The notes: generated from the sequence alone by a model not told the origin. A stretch of DNA of 64,000 nt from Roseiflexus castenholzii DSM 13941 (GCF_000017805.1 NC_009767.1:496001-560000), one strand, 5' to 3'; positions 26,170 through 35,665 are shown, counted from the first letter of the stretch. Translations and numbers: made by a program.

Positions 26170-26943
26170 CTACCGTCTCCCGCTCCGCCACAGGTCGGTC
26201 AGCAACTCGACGAACACGGCAGGCGCTTCGATATTCGGCGAATGCCCGACGCCGGGGATAACCATGAACTGTGCACCGAGCGCCTCGGCGGCGCGGCTCG
26301 CCACCGGTTGCGTCACCAGAATATCGTTTTCGCCGGCGATGACCAGTTTCGGACAGGTAATCGCGCGCAGCGCATCTCCCGGCGCCCACTGCGCCAGCGT
26401 GTTGATTGCTCCCAGCGCCGCTTCGATCCGCTGCTCATGCCCCTCGGCAACGAGCCGATGCCAGAAGGCATCGTCGGGTGCGGTTGGCGCCAGCGCCTTC
26501 AACGCCATTGCAAACAGGTCGAAATTTGTCTTCAGCATCTGCTGGCGCTCCGGCGAATTGGCTTCCGCCGGCATGCCATCGACCCACGGTGGCGCAACTG
26601 CCGCCAGCGACAGGACGCGATCTCCGTGATCGAGCGCCAATTGCATCGCCACTCCTGCACCGAGCGAATGCCCCACGAGGTGAAAGCGCTCTAAACCGAG
26701 CGCATCGGCAAACGTCAGCGTATCCTGCGCCAGCGCTGCCAGACTGTAGTCGTGGTCCGGTCCCTCAGTCTTTCCACGTCCGCGCATATCGGGAGCAATG
26801 CCTCGGTACCCCTCCGGCAACAGGTTCAACGTCGGCTCCCACCATCCGCATGTCGCCCAGTTGCCGTGCAACAGGATCACCGGCTCACCGGCGCCTCGCT
26901 CGATGTAGTGAACGTTCAGGTCGCCGGCCATTACGAAAGGCAT
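26170..26943 (-). CDS. Alpha/beta-fold hydrolase
   Basis: The 257-residue protein has the alpha/beta hydrolase pattern: oxyanion region VILLHGNWATCGWWEP, nucleophile elbow LVGHSLGAGVAM with the catalytic Ser near residue 92, acid in VIAGENDILV and catalytic His in IPGVGHSPNIEAP. GHSLG-type elbows occur in esterases, lipases and lactonases, so the substrate is open. It starts 26 bases downstream of the acyl-CoA synthetase stop on the same strand, which suggests a shared transcript and a role in ester or thioester turnover. Confidence 0.85.
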   Translation of the reverse strand: MPFVMAGDLNVHYIERGAGEPVILLHGNWATCGWWEPTLNLLPEGYRGIAPDMRGRGKTEGPDHDYSLAALAQDTLTFADALGLERFHLVGHSLGAGVAMQLALDHGDRVLSLAAVAPPWVDGMPAEANSPERQQMLKTNFDLFAMALKALAPTAPDDAFWHRLVAEGHEQRIEAALGAINTLAQWAPGDALRAITCPKLVIAGENDILVTQPVASRAAEALGAQFMVIPGVGHSPNIEAPAVFVELLTDLWRSGRR

Positions 26944-26969
26944 GATGGCACCTCCAGTTCGACATTCAC

Positions 26970-28505
26970 CTAAATCTTACTCTCACGCCCCTTCCAGTAC
27001 TCGTCGCGCATGACGCGCTTGAGCGTTTTGCCCGCTGCGCTGCGCGGAAAATCGTCCATGATCACGACCTTCGACACCTTCTGATACCCGGCTTCGACGC
27101 GCGCATTGATCCATTCCTTCAACTCCTCTGCCGCTACCAGCCCCGGCGCCTTCAGGATGACCGCTGCCAGCGGCGTTTCGCCCCACTTCTCGCTTGGCAC
27201 GCCGAAGACTGCCGCCTCGCGCACTGCCGGATGCTGCACGATGATTTCCTCGATGTCGCGCGGAAAGACGTTGATGCCACCAGAAATAATCATGTCTTTC
27301 TTACGGTCCACCAGGTAGAGGAATCCATCCTCATCAACATACCCCATATCGCCGCTGTGCAGCCAGCCATCGATGATCGCCTGTGCTGTCAGATCGGGAC
27401 GCTTGTAGTAACCGCTCATCATCAACGGACCGCGCCCGCAGATTTCGCCAACTTCACCCGGCGGCAACTCACGCTGCTGGTCGTCGATGATCTTGATCTC
27501 CATGAACGGTGGCGGCACGCCGACCGACGCGAGTTTCTCTCCCCGGTGGTATTTGTCGAGAATAGTCATGAACCCTTCGGTCAGTCCGTACAGTTCGTAG
27601 AGGCGGTTAGGAAAGCGCCGTTCGAGTTCGAGTTTGTGCTCCATGTGCAACGGTGCGCCGACTGAGCCAAGCATTTCGATTGACGGCAGATGCTGCTCAT
27701 CGAAGTCGGGTTCGTTGAGCAGCGCCACGATTTGCGACGGCACCATCTTAATATGTGTCACCTTCTCGCGTGCTGCGGTCTCGATCAACTCGCGGGCATT
27801 GAACGCCTTCATCAGGATGTAGGTTGTTCCCAGGTAGAATGCTGGCATGAGCGTGAGGAAGGCGCCGTTGAACACGAGCGCGCCCGCATGCAGAATAACG
27901 CTCTCCGGCACGATGCGGTACGACGACGCAAAAATTGTCCCGTACCCGGCGCGCACCCCGTGCGTGAGCACGATGCCTTTCGGCAAACCGGTCGTGCCGC
28001 TGCTGTACATAATGTTGTATGGATCATTGGCGTGGAGATCAATCCCGGTTGGATCGTGCTCTGGCATCGGCGCAACGAGTGCCTGATAATCGCGGTATCC
28101 CGGTTGATCGGGAGCATCAATGATCAGGAACCGATCCTGCGCAATCGGCAGATCGCCGCGAACCGAGTCGAGCGCCGGCGCATGCGTTGCATCGGTTACC
28201 ACCGCGGCACTATCCGAGTCGCGCAAGAGTGATGCCAGCCCCTGACCGCGCAGCAGGGTGCTCATCGGCACCACCACCAGACCGGTCTTTGCCGCTGCCC
28301 AGTAGACTTCGAGCAACTCCATGCAGTTCGGCAGCACTGTCGCAATCTTGTCGCCTTTGGCCAGCCCCAGGTTCAGGAGCGCATGCGCGACTTTGTTGAC
28401 CCGCGCATTAAACTCGCAATAGGTCAGCCGCACATCACCGACGATCACCGCAGTGTGATTGGGACGATAGCGCGCATGGCGCGAAAGCAATCCGCCAATG
28501 TGCAT
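26970..28505 (-). CDS. AMP-dependent acyl-CoA synthetase/ligase 1
   Basis: I choose ATG 28505 because GGAGG precedes it and the upstream extension to 28700 is encoded by an ATACCAATGAC element. The 511-residue adenylate-forming enzyme activates a carboxylic acid with ATP and then CoA. Its phosphate-binding motif is YNIMYSSGTTGLPKG, the A5 motif YELYGLTE, the A7 motif WLHSGDMGYVDEDGFLYLVDRKKDMI, and the C-terminal catalytic Lys is in PRSAAGKTLKRVMRDE. The chain specificity cannot be read. It probably forms an operon with the hydrolase downstream and is a distant paralogue of the ligase at 29416. Confidence 0.9.
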   Translation of the reverse strand: MHIGGLLSRHARYRPNHTAVIVGDVRLTYCEFNARVNKVAHALLNLGLAKGDKIATVLPNCMELLEVYWAAAKTGLVVVPMSTLLRGQGLASLLRDSDSAAVVTDATHAPALDSVRGDLPIAQDRFLIIDAPDQPGYRDYQALVAPMPEHDPTGIDLHANDPYNIMYSSGTTGLPKGIVLTHGVRAGYGTIFASSYRIVPESVILHAGALVFNGAFLTLMPAFYLGTTYILMKAFNARELIETAAREKVTHIKMVPSQIVALLNEPDFDEQHLPSIEMLGSVGAPLHMEHKLELERRFPNRLYELYGLTEGFMTILDKYHRGEKLASVGVPPPFMEIKIIDDQQRELPPGEVGEICGRGPLMMSGYYKRPDLTAQAIIDGWLHSGDMGYVDEDGFLYLVDRKKDMIISGGINVFPRDIEEIIVQHPAVREAAVFGVPSEKWGETPLAAVILKAPGLVAAEELKEWINARVEAGYQKVSKVVIMDDFPRSAAGKTLKRVMRDEYWKGRESKI

Positions 28506-28539
28506 AGCGCCTCCGCTTCCTTTGTTCAACTTTGAACTC

Positions 28540-28664
28540 ATACCAATTACCTGTGACCATCCGGCATGGTCACCCCGAGCAGAGCGAGGGGCCTGGCGCG
28601 AACCCGCTCGGATTCCTCGCTGCGCTCGGAATGACCAGCATGCGGCATCTTCAATCGTTGGTAT
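28540..28664 (+). repeat. ATACCAATGAC element, copy 2 (slightly decayed right end)
   Basis: It begins ATACCAATTACCTGTGACC and ends TCGTTGGTAT, with one GAATGACCAGCATGCGGCAT segment. It lies directly upstream of the start of acyl-CoA synthetase 1. Confidence 0.8.
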
Positions 28665-29415
28665 CACATGTGATGATCCACGAAGGACGCGCAGGAGCAC
28701 GAAGGAGGGTCAGGCGCCTGCGCCGGTGGGCAAGGATGCCCTTCGCAGGCGCCCGGTCGCAGCCCCTATCCACACCGCTCCGTCCTTCGTGTCTCCTGGT
28801 GTTCTTCGAGGACGCAACGATCCCCGAAGGACGCGCCTGCGCCGGTGGGCAAGGACGCCCTTCGCAGGCGCCCGGTCGCAGCCCCTATCCACACCGCTCC
28901 GTCCTTCGTGTCTCCTGGTGTTCTTCGAGGACGCAACGATCCCCGAAGGACGCGCCTGCGCCGGTGGGCAAGGATGCCCTTCGCAGGCGCCCGGTCGCAG
29001 CCCCTATCCACACCGCTCCGTCCTTCGTGTCTCCTGGTGTTCTTCGAGGACGCAACGATCCCCGAAGGACGCGCCTGCGCCGGTGGGCAAGGACGCCCTT
29101 CGCAGGCGCCCGGTCGCAGCCCCTATCCACACCGCTCCGTCCTTCGTGTCTCCTGGTGTTCTTCGAGGACGCAACGATCCCCGAAGGACGCGCCTGCGCC
29201 GGTGGGCAAGGACGCCCTTCGCAGGCGCCCGGTCGCAGCCCCTATCCACACCGCTCCGTCCTTCGTGTCTCCTGGTGTTCTTCGAGGACGCAACGATCCC
29301 CGAAGGACGCGCCTGCGCCGGTGGGCAAGGACGCCCTTCGCAGGCGCTCGGTCGCAGCCCCTATCCACACCGCTCCGTCCTTCGTGTCTCTTGGTGTTCT
29401 TCGTGGACGCAAACT
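28665..29415. repeat. 119-bp tandem repeat array, about six units
   Basis: The segment GCCTGCGCCGGTGGGCAAGG recurs at 28716, 28835, 28954, 29073, 29192 and 29311, an exact period of 119 bp. Each unit contains GCGCCTGCG and CGCAGGCGC as inverted arms around the GGGCAAGGA and GCCCTT core, so each can fold into a stem. Units are almost identical, with a few single-base changes. The period is not a multiple of three and ORFs across it are repeat artefacts. It separates two acyl-CoA synthetase genes. Confidence 0.9.
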
Positions 29416-30963
29416 TCAACCTTCAACGACAAACTCCCGTCGCAATGCGCGTTTATCGATTTTGCCCGCACCGGTGCGCGGCAGGGCATCCACGACGATG
29501 ACACGTTTCGGGATTTTGTACCGCGCCAACCGGTCGCGGCAGTAGTCGAGAATCTGCCGCTCAATGTCGGTTATCTGCTGTCGAGACGCCTCGTGCAGTA
29601 CGACGACCGCCCACCCTACCTCGCCCCATGTTGCATCCGGTGCGCCGATCAGCGCAACTTCCAGCACTGCCGGATGCCCGGCAATCACTGCTTCCACCTC
29701 AGCCGGGTAGATGTTTTCGCCACCCGAAATGATAACATCCTTCAGGCGTCCGACGATGGTGTAGCATCCCTCTTCGTCACGCCGCGCCAGGTCGCCGGTG
29801 CGCAACCAGCCATCGACGATTGTTGCCGCAGTTTCCGCCGGTCGCCGCCAGTAACCTGCGCAAACGTGCGCCCCACGAATCTGCAACTCGCCGACTTCTC
29901 CGGGTGCGCACGGCTCGCCGCGCTCATTCACCAATCGCAGGTCGATATGCGGTAACGGATAGCCGACTGACCCCGCCTTGTGTTCGATGTCATCATCAGG
30001 TAGCCAGAACGTATTCGGTCCGGCTTCGGTCAACCCATACCCGGTGCGGAAGGGCACCCCCCGGCGGCGGAAGGTCTCGAAGACCGGCGGCGGGCATGGC
30101 GCGCCGCCGCTGATCATCCAGCGCACTCGTGAGAAATCTGCCGTCTCCCAGCGCGGATGGCGCTGGAGCGCCAGGAACATCGTCGGCACGCCGAAATAGA
30201 TGGTAACGCCCTGCTGTTCAATCAGATCGAACACCTGATCTGGATCGAATTGGCGGCATACAATCGACATACCGCCGATATGCGCCAGTGGCGCTGTGAA
30301 CACATTCAGCCCGCCGGTGTGAAATAACGGCGCGTTGAGGATGGTCACATCATCGGGGCGCAACCCCCATCCGGCGACGGTGTTGACCACATTGAAGAAG
30401 ACATTGCCGTGCGTCAGGATCGCGCCCTTTGGCAATCCCGTTGTGCCGCCGGTGTAGCAGATGATCCAGGGAGTATCCGCCGTGAGATCGACCGCCTGAA
30501 GCGGCGTATCGGGGTATGCGTCGCGTTCGGCAAAAACGGGGTCGCCAGGATCGGCGCGGCAGTCGGCATCGAGTGCAATGCCTGGAGTCACGATCCCGGC
30601 ACTGCGCAGCGCGCGCACCTGTTCGACGAAATCCGGTCCGTAAATCAGAAGCGCCGGTTCGGCATCGGCGATCAGTCCGGCAAGTTCCGTTGGTGTGAGC
30701 CGCCAGTTGAGGTTCTGGAGAATGGCGCCGAGTTTACCGCAGGCGAACCAGATATCCAGATAGGCGACGCAATTCATCGCCAGCACCGCCACCCGGTCGC
30801 CAGGCTGTACTCCAAACCGTCCAGCGAGGAATCGAGCAGTGCGACTGACATTCGTATGCCACAGGCGAAACGTGATCGGTCGAAGGTTATCAGCGGCGTC
30901 CAGGAGTGCAATCCTGTGCGGCGTTAGATCGGCTCGCCGCGCCAGCCAATCTCCGATGTACAT
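29416..30963 (-). CDS. AMP-dependent acyl-CoA synthetase/ligase 2
   Basis: The 515-residue adenylate-forming enzyme carries IICYTGGTTGLPKGAILTHGN near residue 170, TGYGLTEAGPNTF (A5), WLRTGDLARRDEEGCYTIVGRLKDVIISGGENIYP (A7-A8) and the catalytic Lys in PRTGAGKIDKRALRREF. This layout fits medium/long-chain fatty-acid or aryl CoA ligases. Its stop lies at the edge of the 119-bp array, which may act as a transcription barrier to the second ligase gene. The start at 30963 gives the usual N-terminus (MYIGDWLARRADLTPHRIAL). Confidence 0.9.
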   Translation of the reverse strand: MYIGDWLARRADLTPHRIALLDAADNLRPITFRLWHTNVSRTARFLAGRFGVQPGDRVAVLAMNCVAYLDIWFACGKLGAILQNLNWRLTPTELAGLIADAEPALLIYGPDFVEQVRALRSAGIVTPGIALDADCRADPGDPVFAERDAYPDTPLQAVDLTADTPWIICYTGGTTGLPKGAILTHGNVFFNVVNTVAGWGLRPDDVTILNAPLFHTGGLNVFTAPLAHIGGMSIVCRQFDPDQVFDLIEQQGVTIYFGVPTMFLALQRHPRWETADFSRVRWMISGGAPCPPPVFETFRRRGVPFRTGYGLTEAGPNTFWLPDDDIEHKAGSVGYPLPHIDLRLVNERGEPCAPGEVGELQIRGAHVCAGYWRRPAETAATIVDGWLRTGDLARRDEEGCYTIVGRLKDVIISGGENIYPAEVEAVIAGHPAVLEVALIGAPDATWGEVGWAVVVLHEASRQQITDIERQILDYCRDRLARYKIPKRVIVVDALPRTGAGKIDKRALRREFVVEG

Positions 30964-30977
30964 CGCCCCCTCCTTGG

Positions 30978-31069
30978 ACCGTCACAGCAGATTTGGTGAA
31001 CCACAGAGACACAGAGAACACAGAGGGAACCACGTTCGTATGGTTCAAGCAGCCCGCTTGACCCTACTT
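30978..31069. repeat. ACCACAGAGACACAGAGA-type direct repeat, copy 1
   Basis: About 90 bases including CACAGCAGATTTGGTGAACC, GAACACAGAGGGAACC and AGCAGCCCGCTTGACCCTAC. It recurs almost unchanged at about 31367-31457. No ORF is supported. Confidence 0.7.
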
Positions 31070-31219
31070 ATACCAATGACGATTGACGATGCCGCATGCG
31101 TGTCATTCCGAGCCCTTCGCTTCGCTCAGGGTAAACGCAGCGCGGAATCGAAGCGGGTCGCGCACGACCCCTCGCGCTGCTCGGGGTGACCATGCCGGAT
31201 GGTCACAGGTCATTGGTAT
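31070..31219 (-). repeat. ATACCAATGAC element, copy 3
   Basis: It runs from ATACCAATGACGATTGACGA to CAGGTCATTGGTAT, in the orientation opposite to copy 1. It lies between the two copies of the ACCACAGAG direct repeat. Confidence 0.85.
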
Positions 31220-31580
31220 TACTCACTGTCCCACGTTCAACATGCACCGCTTTCCTTCACGCAACCCCTGACTCCATCCCTCTTGCCTCGCCACCAATGC
31301 GAGATACATCTCGCGCGACGCGATGGTCGGGTCCCTCGCCTCACGCCTCTCGCCCCCTCCTCGGACCGTCACAGCAGATTTGGTGAACCACAGAGACACA
31401 GAGAACACAGAGGGAACCACGTTCGTATGGTTCAAGCAGCCCGCTTGACCCTACTTACTCGCTGTCCCACGTTCAATATGCACCGCTTTCCTTCACGCAA
31501 CCCCTGACTTCACCCCTCACCCCTCACCCCTCACCCCTCTCACCTCTCGCCTCTCACCTCTCACCTCTCACCTCTCGCCT
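31220..31580. other. Intergenic region with direct repeat copy 2 and CACCTCTC-rich tract
   Basis: It contains the second copy of the ACCACAGAG repeat (about 31367-31457). A second short duplication, CCACGTTCAACATGCACCGC at 31231 and CCACGTTCAATATGCACCGC at 31465, follows the same period. A simple tract of CTCACC/CTCGCC words lies near 31510-31590. No gene is seen. Confidence 0.6.
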
Positions 31581-33617
31581 TCAACCTTCCCGTCCTGAAA
31601 CCCGCGCATACACCTTCAGCGCCCGCTCGACGACATTCTCAACGGTGAACCCATACTGCTGGAACACAACCTGATACGGCGCTGAAGCTCCGAACGTCTC
31701 CACGCTGATACAGGCGCCCTGATCGCCGACCCAGCGTTCCCACCCCTGCGCCACACCCGCCTCAATCGCCAGCCGCGCGCGAACATCCGGCGGCAACACG
31801 CTCTCGCGATATTCCTGGGGTTGCAAGGCAAACAATTCCCATGACGGAAAACTGACCACGCGCGCCGCTACACCGTGTTCCCGCAGCGCCGCCTGCGCTG
31901 CGAGCGCCAGCGCTACCTCCGAACCGCTCGCCATCAGAATGATGTGCAGCGTCTCTTCTTCAGCGTCGCATAACACATATGCGCCGCGCCGCACATTTTC
32001 GGCAGGCGCCAGCGCCGACCGGTCGAACACCGGCAATTTCTGCCGGCTCAAGATCAGCGCTGTGGGACCATCGGCGCGTTCGAGGGCGATCTGCCAGGCG
32101 ATCACCGTTTCGTTCGCATCGGCAGGACGGATGACCCACAGGTTCGGAATGGCGCGTAGCGCCGCCAGATGCTCGACCGGTTGGTGCGTTGGACCGTCTT
32201 CCCCCAGACCAATACTATCGTGGGTAAAGACATAGACGACCGGATGATGCGACAACGCCGCCAGGCGAATGGCGCCGCGCATATAATCCGAAAAGACCAG
32301 GAACGTCCCGCCATATGGCCTGACACCGCCGTGCGCCGCCATGCCATTGAGGATCGCCCCCATCGCATGCTCGCGCACACCGAACCAGATCACCCGCCCG
32401 GTGCGGCAGTTTGCCTGAAAACTCGTCGTTGTCGCATACGGCGTTTTGGTGCTTTCCGAGAGATCGGCAGACCCGCCGATCATCCAGGGAATTGCCTCAT
32501 ACAGCGCCTGGATCGTCTTCCCGGACGCCTCGCGCGTCGCCAGGTCGCCGCCGGTCGGGCTGAACGTCGGCAGGCGCTCTATCCAGCCTTCCGGCAGCGT
32601 TCCCGCCAGCGCCTGGCGCAACCCGCGCGCTTCGGTCGGATATGCTGCGGCATACGCCTCGAAGCGCGCCTGCCAGTCGCTGCGCAGGGCAGCGCCGCGT
32701 TCCCGCGCCAGACGCATCAATGCGTGAACCTCTTCTGGCACGAAGAATGCGGCATCCGGATTCCACCCCAACGCCTGTTTCGTGGCGCGCACGCCTTCGG
32801 CGCCGAGCGGGCTGCCATGCACCTTGCTCGTGCCGGCCAGCGGGCTGCCATAGCCAATGATCGTGCGCACTGCAATCAGTGATGGTCGATCCGTCACAGC
32901 CTGCGCCTCGCGGATCGCCGCCTCGATGGCATCGAGGTCATTGCCATCGGGAACGCGCGCCGTATGCCAGCCATACGCCGCGAAGCGCAGCAACACATCC
33001 TCAGTGAACGCCAGGCTGGTCGGACCATCGAGCGAAATATGGTTGTCGTCGTACAGGTAGATCAACTTGCCCAGCTTCAAATGCCCTGCGAGCGACGCCG
33101 CCTCGGCAGCCACCCCCTCCATCAGATCGCCATCGCTGACAATCGCATACGTGTAATGATCAAAGAGCGTATGACCGGGACGGTTGTACGTCGCAGCCAG
33201 AAATGCCTCGGCAAGCGCCATGCCCACGCCATTCCCAAACCCCTGACCCAATGGACCGGTGCTCACCTCGACCCCTGGCGTCAGATGGCGTTCCGGATGC
33301 CCGGGCGTTTTCGATCCCCACTGACGGAAGCGCCGCAGTTCATCGAGCGAGAGGTCGAAGCCGGTCAGGTGCAGCAGACTGTAGAGGAGCATCGAGCCGT
33401 GACCGGCGGAAAGAACGAAGCGATCACGGTCGGGCCAGGACGGATCGACCGGATCGAAACGCAAAAAGCGTGTCCACAGCACATACGCCATCGGCGCTGC
33501 GCCCAGCGGCATACCGGGATGCCCGGAATTGGCAGCCTGTACGGCATCGATTGCAAGCGTGCGAATCGTATTGATAGCAAGCCGGTCAAGATCGGTGTAT
33601 GAAGATGTCATAATCAT
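31581..33617 (-). CDS. tkt: Transketolase
   Basis: The 678-residue enzyme transfers two-carbon units between ketose and aldose phosphates, using thiamine diphosphate and Mg2+. Landmarks: AANSGHPGMPLGAAPMAY near residue 30, SAGHGSMLLYSLLHL, the ThDP motif SDGDLMEGVAAEAASLAGHL with KLIYLYDDNHISLDG, the pyrimidine-binding half with RVIWFGVREHAMGAILNGMAAHGG, and VFTHDSIGLGEDGPTHQPVEHL. Full length for the family. ATG at 33611 is an equally possible start. It lies 29 bases downstream of the transaldolase gene on the same strand, so the two form a non-oxidative pentose phosphate operon. Confidence 0.95.
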   Translation of the reverse strand: MIMTSSYTDLDRLAINTIRTLAIDAVQAANSGHPGMPLGAAPMAYVLWTRFLRFDPVDPSWPDRDRFVLSAGHGSMLLYSLLHLTGFDLSLDELRRFRQWGSKTPGHPERHLTPGVEVSTGPLGQGFGNGVGMALAEAFLAATYNRPGHTLFDHYTYAIVSDGDLMEGVAAEAASLAGHLKLGKLIYLYDDNHISLDGPTSLAFTEDVLLRFAAYGWHTARVPDGNDLDAIEAAIREAQAVTDRPSLIAVRTIIGYGSPLAGTSKVHGSPLGAEGVRATKQALGWNPDAAFFVPEEVHALMRLARERGAALRSDWQARFEAYAAAYPTEARGLRQALAGTLPEGWIERLPTFSPTGGDLATREASGKTIQALYEAIPWMIGGSADLSESTKTPYATTTSFQANCRTGRVIWFGVREHAMGAILNGMAAHGGVRPYGGTFLVFSDYMRGAIRLAALSHHPVVYVFTHDSIGLGEDGPTHQPVEHLAALRAIPNLWVIRPADANETVIAWQIALERADGPTALILSRQKLPVFDRSALAPAENVRRGAYVLCDAEEETLHIILMASGSEVALALAAQAALREHGVAARVVSFPSWELFALQPQEYRESVLPPDVRARLAIEAGVAQGWERWVGDQGACISVETFGASAPYQVVFQQYGFTVENVVERALKVYARVSGREG

Positions 33618-33646
33618 TTTTCAAAGAAGGCGCGACCCGTTTTGTG

Positions 33647-34300
33647 TCACCTGCCCTGCTGCCAGGCTTTCCAATCCGCCAGGAAACGTTCGATCCCAAT
33701 ATCGGTCAGCGGATGGCGCATACTCTGCTCAAGCACCTTGAACGGGCACGTGGCAATATCCGCGCCTGCCAGCGCCGCCTCGACGATATGGCGCGGGTGA
33801 CGGATCGATGCCGCCAGCACCAGCGTCGAAATGTTGTGCGCTCGGTAGATTTGCACAATCTCGCGGATCAGACTCATGCCATCGACCCCTACATCGTCGA
33901 CACGCCCGACGAACGGGCTGATGATGAAGGCGCCGGCGCGCGCCGCCATGAGCGCCTGCACCGCGTTGAAGCAGAGTGTCACGTTGCAGCGGATGCCATC
34001 ACGCGCCAGGCGTGAGACCGCTTTCAACCCTTCGGTCGTGCTTGGCACCTTGACCACGACATTCGGATGCCAGGTTGCGAACTCGCGCCCCTCGCGCACC
34101 ATGCCGTCCGCGTCGAGCGAGGTCGCCTCGGCGCTGATGGGACCATCAACGAGACTTGCAATCTCCTGAATGGTCGCCTTGAAATCGGCGCCCTTTTCCT
34201 TTGCCATAAGCGATGGGTTTGTCGTAACGCCGCTGAGCACGCCCCAACTGGCAGCGGTGCGAATTTCGTCCAGATTGGCGGTATCGAGATAGATCTGCAT
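33647..34300 (-). CDS. tal: Transaldolase, short (TalC/fructose-6-phosphate aldolase-like) type
   Basis: The 217-residue product has the compact transaldolase 3B layout. It opens MQIYLDTANLDEIRTAASWG, continues LSGVTTNPSLMAKEK, and has the Schiff-base Lys in NVVVKVPSTTEGLKAV. Further motifs are NVTLCFNAVQALMAARAGA, FISPFVGRVDD-like text and LAASIRHPRHI. It moves a dihydroxyacetone unit between sugar phosphates in the non-oxidative pentose phosphate pathway. It is the first gene of the pair with tkt. GGAGT lies a few bases before the ATG. A simple-sequence tract of GGTTCT words lies just upstream. Confidence 0.93.
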   Translation of the reverse strand: MQIYLDTANLDEIRTAASWGVLSGVTTNPSLMAKEKGADFKATIQEIASLVDGPISAEATSLDADGMVREGREFATWHPNVVVKVPSTTEGLKAVSRLARDGIRCNVTLCFNAVQALMAARAGAFIISPFVGRVDDVGVDGMSLIREIVQIYRAHNISTLVLAASIRHPRHIVEAALAGADIATCPFKVLEQSMRHPLTDIGIERFLADWKAWQQGR

Positions 34301-34315
34301 GGTCCACTCCTTACT

Positions 34316-34385
34316 GTTCCTGGTTCCTGGTTCTCGGTTCTCGGTTCTTGGTTCTCGGTTCTTGGTTCTCGGTTCTCGGTTCTCA
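34316..34385. repeat. GGTTCTCGGTTCTTGGTTCT simple repeat
   Basis: Tandem 7-base words GGTTCTC/GGTTCTT fill about 70 bases between the divergent transaldolase and sigma factor genes. A short stretch of the same words occurs at about 61400-61435. Confidence 0.8.
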
Positions 34386-34451
34386 CAGATTATAGCACGG
34401 CATCGACAGGACAGGTACTAGTGCAAAATAGTCCTTGAAGATGTGCGACTT

Positions 34452-34482
34452 TTGTGCTATCTTACCATATGCACATTATAAT
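34452..34482 (+). promoter_or_regulatory. Candidate promoters of the sigma factor gene
   Basis: A perfect TATAAT lies at 34477-34482, with TTGTGC (34452-34457) 19 bases upstream. A second possible pair is TTGAAG (34435-34440) and TATCTT (34458-34463) with 17-base spacing. Both place the transcript start downstream of 34435, which supports GTG 34513 as the translation start. Confidence 0.5.
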
Positions 34483-34512
34483 AGGCCGTTATGCACAGAA
34501 GGCTGGTGGAAT

Positions 34513-35658
34513 GTGAAAGAACCCCTCGACTCCTTCCTGGCCACGGCCCACGAGTCGCAGACCTCTCCGCGCAATCACGTTCGTGTCCATCGTCCTGTTG
34601 CCGAACCGGCGTCCGAGACTGTCGAACGAATACTTGAGCGTACTGTCGGCGATCACGATCTCTTCGATCACCACGCCGACCCGTGTCATGCCCTCCACGA
34701 GCAGGACGACGACTCGCTGGATCACGATCTCGACGCCGATGTTGACGGCATAGGAGTCGATGATCCGGTCCGGGTCTACCTCCGTGAGATCGGACGGGTC
34801 AACCTGTTGACTGCACAGGAAGAGATCATGCTGGCGCAACAGGTCGAACGCGGCGAGCAGGCGAACGAACGGTTGCAGAATGGCGATTACACTCCGGTTG
34901 AACGCCTCCAACTTCACCGCTGGGTTCAGGAAGGTCAGGCGGCGCGCGAGCGCCTCATCCAGGCGAACCTGCGCCTGGTCGTATCCATTGCCAAAAAGTA
35001 CCTTGGGCGCGGTATGTCCCTGCTCGACCTGATCCAGGAGGGCAACATCGGTTTAATGCGCGCCACCGAAAAGTTCGATTATCGCAAAGGGTACAAGTTT
35101 TCGACGTATGCCACGTGGTGGATCCGCCAGGCGATCACGCGCGTGATCGCCGATCAGAGTCGCACGATCCGCCTGCCGGTGCACGTTGGCGAAACGATCA
35201 ATCGGGTGATGCGCACCAGCAACCGCATCCAGCAGACGACCGGGCGCGACCCGACGCCGGACGAAATCGCGCTTGAACTCGGCATTCCGGTTGAGAAGGT
35301 GCGGCGGGTGCTGGAAGCCGCGCGCCAGACGATCTCGCTCGAAACTCCGATTGGCCCAGAAGGGGATTCGGTGCTGGCGGATTTCATCGAGGATGGCAAG
35401 GGCGCGACGCCGATGGAAAGCGCATCGAGCCATATTCTGCGCGAACAGATCGACAGTGCGCTCGAGAAGTTGCCCGAACGCGAACGCCGCATCATTCAGT
35501 TGCGCTATGGGTTGTACGATGGGCACTACCGCACTCTGGAAGAGGTCGGGCGCGAGTTTGGCATCACTCGCGAGCGCATTCGTCAGATCGAGGCGCGTGT
35601 GCTGCGCAAGTTGCGCCATCCGCACTATGGGCGCGGTTTGCGTGGTTATCTCGAATAA
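34513..35658 (+). CDS. RNA polymerase sigma factor, sigma-70 family (group 1/2)
   Basis: I use GTG 34513 because promoter-like sequences lie between it and the upstream TTG at 34435. The 381-residue product has an acidic N-terminal stretch, then region 1.2 (DPVRVYLREIGRVNLLTAQEEI). Next are region 2 with LRLVVSIAKKYLGRGMSLLDLIQEGNIGLMRATEKFDYRKGYKFSTYATWWIRQAI, region 3, and region 4 with LPERERRIIQLRYGLYDGHYRTLEEVGREFGITRERIRQIEARVLRKLRH. All key elements for -10 and -35 recognition are present. The short N-terminus suggests a group 2 or Chloroflexi-type primary factor. A strong hairpin follows the gene. Confidence 0.9.
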   Translation: MKEPLDSFLATAHESQTSPRNHVRVHRPVAEPASETVERILERTVGDHDLFDHHADPCHALHEQDDDSLDHDLDADVDGIGVDDPVRVYLREIGRVNLLTAQEEIMLAQQVERGEQANERLQNGDYTPVERLQLHRWVQEGQAARERLIQANLRLVVSIAKKYLGRGMSLLDLIQEGNIGLMRATEKFDYRKGYKFSTYATWWIRQAITRVIADQSRTIRLPVHVGETINRVMRTSNRIQQTTGRDPTPDEIALELGIPVEKVRRVLEAARQTISLETPIGPEGDSVLADFIEDGKGATPMESASSHILREQIDSALEKLPERERRIIQLRYGLYDGHYRTLEEVGREFGITRERIRQIEARVLRKLRHPHYGRGLRGYLE

Positions 35659-35665
35659 CGCCGCC

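Noticed and set aside
28665..29415. CRISPR array
   Set aside because: The whole 119-bp unit repeats without variable spacers, and no cas genes are present. The 22-bp, 79-bp and 7-bp arrays fail for the same reason.
28498..29955. 485- and 337-codon ORFs over the 119-bp array
   Set aside because: Repetitive translations of the array in several frames; they also overlap acyl-CoA synthetase genes antisense.
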